Positions 56,213-63,082 of a DNA stretch of 64,000 bases are shown one piece after another; within the stretch, counting starts at the first letter, position 1; each line of letters starts with the position of its first letter. The translations under genes were made by a program, and so were the position numbers. A model generated the notes under the pieces. The model searched no databases. It was not told the DNA's origin and saw nothing but the letters and a program-made list of their open reading frames with translations. Where the stretch lies: positions 124,001 through 188,000 of the forward strand of contig JAFDYB010000057.1 of the NCBI GenBank assembly GCA_018267655.1. Reading direction: 5' to 3'. Origin of the DNA: Bacteroidota bacterium (lineage in GTDB: Bacteria > Bacteroidota > Bacteroidia > B-17B0 > Aurantibacillaceae).

Positions 56213-57337
56213 TTGTCGGGTATTTATTTTCATATTCCTTTTTGTAAAAAAGCTTGTATTTATTGCGATTTTCATTTTAGTACTAAACTAAGCAATTCAG
56301 ATTTGGTAGTACAAGCCATGCTTAATGAAGTTGAGCTTAAACAAAACTTTTTACCGCAAAAACGCTTACATTCAATATATTTTGGCGGTGGCACACCTTC
56401 GCTGTTAACTAAAAAGCAATTAGCCTTGTTGTTAAATGCAGTGCATAAATATTTTAGTCTTAGTGAAAATGCTGAAATTACTTTTGAAGTAAACCCCGAA
56501 AATATAACGAATGAAAATTTAAAATTATGGCAACATCATGGCATTAATCGCTTAAGCATTGGTGTGCAGTCGTTTAACGATAATGAACTTACGTGGATGA
56601 ACAGGGGGCATAATTCGGTAAAAGCAATTAATTCGGTAAAAGCTGCGCAAGACGTTGGTTATAACGCTATTTCAATTGATCTGATTTTTGGAAGCAAATT
56701 TAGCTCTGTGAAGCAATGGGAAGAATCATTAAAAAAAGCCATTGATTTAAATGTAGATCACATATCTGCCTATAACTTAACAATTGAAAAACGAACGCGT
56801 CTTGGGAAATCGTTTGAGTTAAAAAGAGAGCCCGAAATTGACAGTCAACTTTGTGAAAATCAATTTTTAACAGCTCATACATTATTAGAAAAAGCAGGGT
56901 TTGAACATTACGAAATTTCAAATTACGCCAAACAGCAAAAAATAGCAGTGCATAACAGTAATTATTGGTTGCAAAAACCTTATTTGGGAATAGGCCCATC
57001 TGCTCATTCATTTACAAATAATACGCGTAGTTGGAACATTGCTAACAATAACATTTACATAGATGCACTACTAAAAAAACAAGCGGTTAATTATTTTGAA
57101 AGCGAACATCTTTCTATTAAAGAGCAATATAATGAATACGTTTTGCTTGGCTTACGCAGTAAATTTGGCTGCAGCTTAAACTATATTGAAACCCATTTTG
57201 GCTCGCACTACATTAAGCATTTTGAAAGTAATATTAAATCGCTGGCAGCGTATTACACCACTGTAAATAATACTGTTTATTTAACGCTTGATGGCTGGCT
57301 GCTTGCCGATAAAATCAGCTCAATGTTGTTTATTTAG
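56213..57337 (+). CDS. hemW: Radical SAM heme chaperone HemW (HemN-like), TTG start
   Basis: A 374-residue HemN-family radical SAM protein. The iron-sulfur motif CKKACIYC (Cys11, Cys15, Cys18) begins just inside the start. GGGTPS near 58-63 and FEVNPENI near 95-102 are further family marks, with RLSIGVQSFND near 115. HemW-type members lack coproporphyrinogen oxidase activity and transfer haem. The start is a TTG: the frame opens with SGIYFHIPFCKK, exactly where HemW proteins begin, and no ATG precedes it. It is single-gene between two strong regulatory signals. Confidence 0.92.
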   Translation: MSGIYFHIPFCKKACIYCDFHFSTKLSNSDLVVQAMLNEVELKQNFLPQKRLHSIYFGGGTPSLLTKKQLALLLNAVHKYFSLSENAEITFEVNPENITNENLKLWQHHGINRLSIGVQSFNDNELTWMNRGHNSVKAINSVKAAQDVGYNAISIDLIFGSKFSSVKQWEESLKKAIDLNVDHISAYNLTIEKRTRLGKSFELKREPEIDSQLCENQFLTAHTLLEKAGFEHYEISNYAKQQKIAVHNSNYWLQKPYLGIGPSAHSFTNNTRSWNIANNNIYIDALLKKQAVNYFESEHLSIKEQYNEYVLLGLRSKFGCSLNYIETHFGSHYIKHFESNIKSLAAYYTTVNNTVYLTLDGWLLADKISSMLFI

Positions 57338-57391
57338 AGTTGGCTATCCGCAATTGTGTCTTTAATTTACACAGTTAATGAAACGCTACCA

Positions 57392-58816
57392 TTATATGTA
57401 ACTTAATTTCATCATGTTTGTACGCCCTTTATCTTTCATGGGCATACTGGCAATATTAATTACCAAATCATCTTCTTTAACAAGACCTTTATTTTTAATA
57501 TATGCTTTTAAATCATTTATTGTTTCATCTGTGCTCTCGTACTTATCGTAATAATAGCCTCTAATGCCCCATATTAAGCTTAATGTAGTTAGTAAAAGTT
57601 TGTTATCAGTAAAAATAAACACGTGTGCTTTTGGGCGATGGCTACTTAATTTAAAGGCTGTATATCCGCTGTTAGTCATGCTTATTATTGCTTTTGCACC
57701 TGCGTGGTGAGCCATTGAGCATGCGCTATAACAAATGCTATCGGTAATGTATGTTATTGTTTTTATTTGAGGAGTGTGCTCTTTGTAATAAATTGTGTCA
57801 AGCTCTTCAACTTGAGTAATTATTCGACGCATCATCTCAATAACTCTAACTGGGTATTTGCCAACACTTGTTTCAGCGCTTAACATTACGGCATCGGCAC
57901 CGTCCATTACGGCATTAGCAACATCGTTTACTTCTGCACGAGTTGGGGTGTAGTTAGTAATCATGCTTTCCATCATTTGAGTAGCAATAATTACCGGCTT
58001 GCTTACCTCAACGCATTTGTGTACTATCATTTTTTGCAATAGTGGCACTTGTTCCATAGGAAGCTCTACACCTAGGTCGCCACGGGCAACCATAATGCCA
58101 TCGGTAACATCTATAATGTTATCAATCTCTTTAATAGCTTCTGGTTTTTCAATTTTAGCAATTACTTTAGCGCGTTTGTTTCTGCTTCTGATAATGTCTT
58201 TTAGTTCAACAACATCTGTTACGCTTCTTACAAATGATAGTCCAATCCAATCAAAATCATATTCTAAAGCAAATTCTAAATCACGAATGTCTTTAACAGT
58301 AAGGCAGGGTAGCGATATTTTTGTATTGGGCAGGTTAACTCCTTTTTTAGAAGATAATATTCCGCCAACAGTAATTTCGCACACTACTTCATCTTTAGCA
58401 TTAGTGCTAATTACTTTTAAATGTAATTTACCATCGTCAATCAGTACTGTTTCACCTACTTTTACATCTTGCGGAAATTGAGGATAGGTAATGTACACCG
58501 TATCTGCGTCGCCTTCACACTCTTTTGTGGTAATAACAATTTGCTTCCCCTTCTCTAAAGTGGCCGAATTATTTTTAACCGTTCCTATTCTAAGTTTTGG
58601 ACCTTGTAAATCGGCTAAAATACCTACGTGTCGGTTTAATTTTTTATTTAATGTACGTATATTATTTACAATGTCTTTTACTGCCTCATAATCGCCATGA
58701 CTAAAATTAATTCGGCAAATATCAAGGCCTTCGTTAAACATACCTTCTAACACATTGATATCGGCTGTAGCCGGCCCCATTGTGGCAACTATTTTAGTTC
58801 GGTTAAAATGATTCAT
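57392..58816 (-). CDS. pyk: Pyruvate kinase
   Basis: A 474-residue glycolytic enzyme converting phosphoenolpyruvate and ADP to pyruvate and ATP. It has TKIVATMGPA and ICRINFSHGD near the start. The active-site MVARGDLGVE is at about 242-251 and the metal/K region VIAKIEKPEAI near 213-223. Its C-terminal regulatory domain (about 340-474) is complete. The length is standard. It appears monocistronic. The message reads toward hemW, and the two stops lie 54 bases apart. Confidence 0.97.
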   Translation of the reverse strand: MNHFNRTKIVATMGPATADINVLEGMFNEGLDICRINFSHGDYEAVKDIVNNIRTLNKKLNRHVGILADLQGPKLRIGTVKNNSATLEKGKQIVITTKECEGDADTVYITYPQFPQDVKVGETVLIDDGKLHLKVISTNAKDEVVCEITVGGILSSKKGVNLPNTKISLPCLTVKDIRDLEFALEYDFDWIGLSFVRSVTDVVELKDIIRSRNKRAKVIAKIEKPEAIKEIDNIIDVTDGIMVARGDLGVELPMEQVPLLQKMIVHKCVEVSKPVIIATQMMESMITNYTPTRAEVNDVANAVMDGADAVMLSAETSVGKYPVRVIEMMRRIITQVEELDTIYYKEHTPQIKTITYITDSICYSACSMAHHAGAKAIISMTNSGYTAFKLSSHRPKAHVFIFTDNKLLLTTLSLIWGIRGYYYDKYESTDETINDLKAYIKNKGLVKEDDLVINIASMPMKDKGRTNMMKLSYI

Positions 58817-58893
58817 AAAAAATAAAGCTTAAAGGTATAAAAATGAACTCATGTATAAAATTAAGAAAGCGTTAATTTTTATGAGTATAAAAA

Positions 58894-58923
58894 AAAAGCT
58901 GCCTTATTTTGGAGGCAGCTTTT
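58894..58923 (-). terminator. Terminator downstream of the barrel protein gene
   Basis: The stem aaaagctgcc/ggcagctttt has a ten-base loop. On the minus strand a T run of about ten bases follows it, just downstream of the barrel protein stop at 58938. Confidence 0.85.
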
Positions 58924-58937
58924 AAAAAAACATTGTT

Positions 58938-59546
58938 TTAAAGTTTAAAACATAAACCTATATTAAGGTACGATGTACCATAACCTAACTCACCATAAAC
59001 ACCAAAGCCTTTTGTAAATAAATAACGACCACCTGCAAATAAACCATATCCTACACCACTAGCAGCTGAAGCTGTTTGAGTTCCTGCGTTGGCATAAGTA
59101 GAAGAAAATTTAGAACTTACAATGCTATATCCAATCATTAAACCGCCATATACTTCGGCTTTTTCCCATGTGTAATGAAATGCACCTCTTGGGCCTAAGG
59201 TAATAAAGTTATAGCTCCATGAGTCAGTTGCATTTACTATTGACAAACTATTTTGGTCGTAATACGACGTTTGCCACGATTGAGATGCATGCTGAAAACC
59301 AATCATACCGCCAATACTAATTGTCATTTTTGGATCAGGAAGACCAAAAGTACCATTATCGAATGTTACACCAAGCCAAGGTGTTGCACTTGATGAATAG
59401 CCCGTTCCTATTGTATTGAATGAGTACCTTGAGCCAAGCCCAACATAGGCGCCAAGCATATTTGTTCCTTTTTCAAAAGCATTTTGAGCGTACGCCCCTG
59501 TAATAGCAGAAACGGCTAATGTAATTGTAATTAAAATTTTTCTCAT
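58938..59546 (-). CDS. Probable outer-membrane beta-barrel protein
   Basis: A 202-residue protein with a signal peptide (1-20, cleavage after AYAQ). Gly/Tyr/Ser-rich alternating strands follow (MLGAYVGLGSRYSF, MTISIGGMIGFQHAS, VYGGLMIGYSIVSS, FGVYGELGYGTSYLNIGLCFKL), as in small outer-membrane beta-barrels. It lacks a final aromatic residue. The function is unknown. It has its own -7 box (59564-59571) and terminator. Confidence 0.75.
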   Translation of the reverse strand: MRKILITITLAVSAITGAYAQNAFEKGTNMLGAYVGLGSRYSFNTIGTGYSSSATPWLGVTFDNGTFGLPDPKMTISIGGMIGFQHASQSWQTSYYDQNSLSIVNATDSWSYNFITLGPRGAFHYTWEKAEVYGGLMIGYSIVSSKFSSTYANAGTQTASAASGVGYGLFAGGRYLFTKGFGVYGELGYGTSYLNIGLCFKL

Positions 59547-59563
59547 ATTATATTAATTTAACA

Positions 59564-59571
59564 CAAATGTA
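59564..59571 (-). promoter_or_regulatory. -7 promoter box for the barrel protein gene
   Basis: The minus strand reads TACATTTG, an exact TAnnTTTG match, 17 bases upstream of the ATG at 59546. Confidence 0.5.
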
Positions 59572-59600
59572 AGGCTTTAATAAGAACTAGCAAATAATTT

Positions 59601-60329
59601 TTATAGAGCAAAATGTTCTTCGGCTTTTGCCCAATTTACTAGGTACCACCAATTGTTTACATAGTCGGCACGTTTGTTTTGGTATTTTAAATAATAAGCG
59701 TGCTCCCACACATCAAGAGCTAATATAATTTTACCCTTATCGGTTGCAATATCCATTAGTGGGTTATCTTGATTTTGAGTAGTGGTAATTTTTAATTCGC
59801 CATTTTCTTGTTTTATTAACCAACACCAGCCGCTGCCAAAGTTACGTACGGCTTTATCGCTAAATTCTTTTTTAAACTCATCAAAGGATTTAAAATGTTT
59901 TTCAATAGCTTTAGCTAAATTACCATTTGGTACATTGCTTTGCCCCATTGGGTTTGGCTTTAGTAAGGCCCAAAAAATAGAGTGATTATAGTGCCCCCCA
60001 CCATTATTGCGAACAGCCGGTTCAAATTTTGAAATAGTTTTAAACGATTCAAGTAAATTAAAGTTAGCATGGCCTTCAATAGCCTTATTTAATTTATCAA
60101 TGTATGCTTGGTGGTGCTTTAAATAATGTAATTCCATAGTTTGTTTATCTATATGGGGCTCTAAAGCGCTAAACGGATATGGTAATTTTGGCAAAGTATA
60201 TGGTGTTTCGCTGCCAAGTGCCGAAACAGAATTTAATGTGTTAATTTTGTTTTCAGCTGCAAAATTATTCGCAATTACGCTTAAACCTAAAAGGCTTGTT
60301 TTTTTTAAAAAATCTCTGCGGTTACTCAT
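59601..60329 (-). CDS. Superoxide dismutase (Fe/Mn) with a Tat-type signal
   Basis: A 242-residue Fe/Mn superoxide dismutase. Metal ligands are His68 (MELHYLKHH), His116 (NGGGHYNHSIFW) and the Asp/His of LDVWEHAYYLKY near 205-209. The Gln in TTQNQDNPLMD hints at Mn or cambialistic use. The extra N-terminal ~40 residues begin MSNRRDFLKK, a twin-arginine motif, followed by TSLLGLSVIANNFA, so the folded enzyme is probably exported by Tat to the periplasm. The frame starts 3 bases after the biotinyl protein gene, implying a shared transcript. The usual cytoplasmic form lacks this extension. Confidence 0.92.
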   Translation of the reverse strand: MSNRRDFLKKTSLLGLSVIANNFAAENKINTLNSVSALGSETPYTLPKLPYPFSALEPHIDKQTMELHYLKHHQAYIDKLNKAIEGHANFNLLESFKTISKFEPAVRNNGGGHYNHSIFWALLKPNPMGQSNVPNGNLAKAIEKHFKSFDEFKKEFSDKAVRNFGSGWCWLIKQENGELKITTTQNQDNPLMDIATDKGKIILALDVWEHAYYLKYQNKRADYVNNWWYLVNWAKAEEHFAL

Positions 60330-60332
60330 AGC

Positions 60333-60842
60333 TTAAAATTGAATTAATAATTGATTTTTTTCAACGGCTGTGCCTTTGTTTACGGCAATTTTTTTAATTA
60401 CGCCATCGGCAGCGCATTTTAAAATATTTTCCATTTTCATGGCTTCTAAAATGATAAGTGCTTCGCCTTTTTTTACACTTTGCCCTTCGCTAACTAATAT
60501 GTTTAAAACCATACCGGGCATTGGTGCTTTAACATCTGATATTTTTTTCTGAGCAAGCTTATCTAAGCCAAGTGAGTGTAACAGTTCGTCGTATTTATCT
60601 TTTAATACAACAGTGTGTTTCTCTGAATTTATACGAAGTGTTATTGTTTTTTCCTCTACATTAAATTTTATAATATCAATATTGTACGATTGGTTATTGT
60701 ACAAGAGGTGAAACTGAAAATCATTAAGTTTTACAAAACTACCTTTTACTAACATTTCGTTTACATTGCCTTCAAAAGCTGTGTTGCTTGAAGTTAAGTT
60801 GACTGTTATAGGCTTTGATTCGTTAACTGAAATTTTATACAT
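60333..60842 (-). CDS. Biotinyl-lipoyl domain carrier protein (biotin carboxyl carrier type)
   Basis: A 169-residue protein. The biotin attachment motif EAMKMEN has the Lys at 136 inside a ~70-residue C-terminal biotinyl domain (VKAPMPGMVLNIL to EKNQLLIQF). The N-terminal ~95 residues are variable. It should be biotinylated by BirA, encoded at 19512-20288, and carries CO2 for a carboxylase (acetyl-, propionyl- or methylmalonyl-CoA type). No biotin carboxylase or transferase gene lies in the window, so the complex is not known. A terminator-like hairpin lies only about 10 bases before its start codon. Confidence 0.88.
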   Translation of the reverse strand: MYKISVNESKPITVNLTSSNTAFEGNVNEMLVKGSFVKLNDFQFHLLYNNQSYNIDIIKFNVEEKTITLRINSEKHTVVLKDKYDELLHSLGLDKLAQKKISDVKAPMPGMVLNILVSEGQSVKKGEALIILEAMKMENILKCAADGVIKKIAVNKGTAVEKNQLLIQF

Positions 60843-60858
60843 ATTTTAAAGTAAAAAA

Positions 60859-60877
60859 GCCACCTTTTTAGGGTGGC
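60859..60877 (-). terminator. Terminator-like hairpin between mdh and the biotinyl protein gene
   Basis: gccacc (60859-60864) pairs with ggtggc (60872-60877), with a T run on the minus strand just downstream, within the 45-base gap. The next ATG is only about 10 bases past the T run, leaving no room for a separate promoter. Confidence 0.75.
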
Positions 60878-60887
60878 CGGTGTTTTA

Positions 60888-61826
60888 TTAAACTGTTTTC
60901 ATTTCGCTCAATACTTTGTTCATTGAGCGCACGGCATCGGCGCTTTTGTTAAATAAGGCTTGTTCGTTTTCATTTAATTTAAAATCAATAATTTTTTCCC
61001 AACCATTTTTTCCTATTACAACAGGCACACCAAGGCAAATATCTTTTTGGGCATACTCACCATCTAATGAAACACAGCATGGATATATTTTTTTCTGATC
61101 GTTTAAAATACTATCTACTAATGCTGCAACAGAAGCTCCCGGTGCATACCATGCGCTTGTGCCAAGCATTGATGTTAATGTAGCACCACCTACCATTGTA
61201 TCGGCAGCAACTTTTTTTAATGCGTCTTCTGATAAAAACTGTGAAACAGGCACCCCTTTATAAGTTGCTAAACGTGTTAAAGGAATCATTGTAGTATCGC
61301 CATGGCCGCCAATTACAGTACCTTCAATATCGCTTGCAGGTGCATTTAAAGCTTGTGATAAATAAAACTTAAATCGTGAACTGTCAAGAATACCACCCAT
61401 TCCGATGATACGGTTTTTTGCAAGTTTACTGTCTTTTAAGGCTAAGTAAGTCATAGTGTCCATTGGGTTGCTTACAATAATAATAACCGCATTTGGTGAA
61501 TGTTTTAACACGTTTTCGGTTACGGTTTTAACTATTCCTGCATTAATACCTATAAGCTCTTCGCGCGTCATACCCGGCTTACGCGGAATACCGCTGGTAA
61601 TAACTACTACATTGCTTCCGGCAGTTTTTGCATAATCGTTTGTGCTTCCAATAATACGGGTGTTAAAGCGATTAAGTGTAGCTGTTTGCATTAAGTCGGT
61701 GGCTTTGCCTTCTGCAAAATTTTCTTTTATGTCTAAAATTACTACTTCACTTGCAATGCGATTAAGTGCAATATACTCTGCACAACTAGCGCCAACATTT
61801 CCTGCGCCTATAACTGATACTTTCAT
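60888..61826 (-). CDS. mdh: Malate dehydrogenase (NAD-dependent)
   Basis: A 312-residue lactate/malate dehydrogenase-fold enzyme, interconverting malate and oxaloacetate in the TCA cycle. It has VIGAGNVGAS at 4-13 (NAD), IPRKPGMTREEL (substrate Arg) near 79-90, a conserved NPMDTMTY, and the catalytic His in GGHGDTTMIP near 173-182. Arg-rich substrate-binding motifs resemble the homotetrameric LDH-like Mdh. The length is standard. No TAnnTTTG box is visible close to the start; the 284-base upstream region holds a motif shared with 33864-33888. Confidence 0.96.
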   Translation of the reverse strand: MKVSVIGAGNVGASCAEYIALNRIASEVVILDIKENFAEGKATDLMQTATLNRFNTRIIGSTNDYAKTAGSNVVVITSGIPRKPGMTREELIGINAGIVKTVTENVLKHSPNAVIIIVSNPMDTMTYLALKDSKLAKNRIIGMGGILDSSRFKFYLSQALNAPASDIEGTVIGGHGDTTMIPLTRLATYKGVPVSQFLSEDALKKVAADTMVGGATLTSMLGTSAWYAPGASVAALVDSILNDQKKIYPCCVSLDGEYAQKDICLGVPVVIGKNGWEKIIDFKLNENEQALFNKSADAVRSMNKVLSEMKTV

Positions 61827-61960
61827 TTTTTTGTGTTTTTATATGTTTATATTTTTAAAATTTGTTTTATAATTTTTTATTCGGTTTAAAGAAGCCGTAG
61901 TAAATGTAGCCCTTTATACAAAACTTTATTAATTTGTTAACAAATTTTTGCTCTTATATC

Positions 61961-61986
61961 AAGTGCAGGTATATTTTTTCCTAAAG
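61961..61986. repeat. Short intergenic motif, copy 2
   Basis: aagtgcaggtatattttttcctaaag, the near-twin of 33864-33888. It lies about 135 bases upstream of mdh, in the gene-free 284-base region between mdh and the YitT-family gene. Confidence 0.4.
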
Positions 61987-62096
61987 CAGTAAAAAAACGA
62001 GCAAATGAGGTTACGAGATGTCTATGCTTAGCATTGTACCGGATTTTCTTTGATATTTTGTTTTTAAGGCATATAATTATTAGTCCTTTATTATTT

Positions 62097-62104
62097 TAAC
62101 TTTG
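62097..62104 (+). promoter_or_regulatory. -7 promoter box abutting the YitT-family start codon
   Basis: TAACTTTG, an exact TAnnTTTG match, ends 6 bases before the ATG at 62111. The possible TTG start at 62102 lies inside the box, which argues for the ATG. The predicted leader is only a few bases. Confidence 0.5.
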
Positions 62105-62110
62105 CTTTTA

Positions 62111-63082
62111 ATGAATCCTATATTTACAAATATTATTATTAATAAAATACTGAAGACAAAAAAAAGGAAAGAAAATTTGTCACAGGAGCAAGAGCTTGAA
62201 TCAGCTCGAATATTTTTTGTAAGGTTTAAATACGTGCTTAAAGATGTGTTATTGATTACCTTAGGTGTTTTTTCGGCAGCATTTGGGTTTAAGGGATTTT
62301 TGCTTACAAATAATTTTATTGATGGTGGTGCTACAGGTATAGCATTATTATTTTCTAAAATTACGTTTGCTCCTTTGTGGGTATTAATTGTTATTGTCAA
62401 CTTCCCATTTATAATCTTGGCAAAAAAAGCTATGGGAAAAGCTTTTGCCATTAAAACTGTTTTATCAATCTCGGCACTTGCTTTTGTATTAGCGTTTATA
62501 AATTTTCCAAACATAACAAACGATAATTTGCTTGTAGCAGTTTTTGGCGGTTTTTTTCTTGGTGCCGGAATAGGTCTAACTATGAGAGGCGGTGCAGTTA
62601 TTGACGGAACAGAGGTTTTAGCAATTTTTTTAAGTAAAAAAACAGGCTCATCAGTTGGCGACATAATTATTTTTATAAACGTTATCATTTTTGGTGTTGC
62701 TGTTTACTTTTTAGGCGTTGAAAATGCCTTGTACTCAATGATTACCTATTTATCTGCCTCTAAAACATTAGATTTTTTAATGGAAGGTATTGAAGAAAAC
62801 ACAGCTGTAACAATAGTTTCAGATAAAAGTGAGGAGGTTAAAAAAATGATTTTAGCTACGATGGAAAGCGGCGTAACTGTTTTTAAAGGCACAAAAGGAC
62901 TAAGTAAAAATATAAATGAAAAAGATACAGAAATAATTTACACTGTGCTTTCTCGTTTAGAAATTGGTAACTTTAAGCAAGAGCTTGAAAAAATTGACCC
63001 GGAAGCTTTTGTTATTATGACAAGGGTAAAAGACACTGTGGGTGGCACTATTAAAAAAAGAATTTCGAAAAGAACGCATTAA
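62111..63082 (+). CDS. YitT family membrane protein (DUF161/DUF2179)
   Basis: A 323-residue integral membrane protein. Five or so hydrophobic helices fill about 40-215, with GFLLTNNFIDGGATGIALLF in the first, and FPFIILAKKAMG and GAGIGLTMRGGAVIDGTEVL further on. A soluble C-terminal DUF2179-like domain follows (VSDKSEEVKKMILATMESGV, then GTKGLSKNINEKDTEIIYTV). It matches the YitT family, widespread and of uncertain function. I use the ATG at 62111, not the TTG at 62102, because the latter overlaps the promoter box. Its stop shares a TTAA with the convergent gene. Confidence 0.88.
   Translation: MNPIFTNIIINKILKTKKRKENLSQEQELESARIFFVRFKYVLKDVLLITLGVFSAAFGFKGFLLTNNFIDGGATGIALLFSKITFAPLWVLIVIVNFPFIILAKKAMGKAFAIKTVLSISALAFVLAFINFPNITNDNLLVAVFGGFFLGAGIGLTMRGGAVIDGTEVLAIFLSKKTGSSVGDIIIFINVIIFGVAVYFLGVENALYSMITYLSASKTLDFLMEGIEENTAVTIVSDKSEEVKKMILATMESGVTVFKGTKGLSKNINEKDTEIIYTVLSRLEIGNFKQELEKIDPEAFVIMTRVKDTVGGTIKKRISKRTH

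Noticed and set aside
57999..58481. A 160-codon plus-strand open frame inside pyk
   Set aside because: Antisense to conserved pyruvate kinase sequence, with no signal peptide or domain pattern.
62080..62688. A 202-codon minus-strand open frame over the YitT-family gene
   Set aside because: Antisense to a clear membrane-protein gene; the encoded chain is an odd Lys/Pro-rich mix without motifs.
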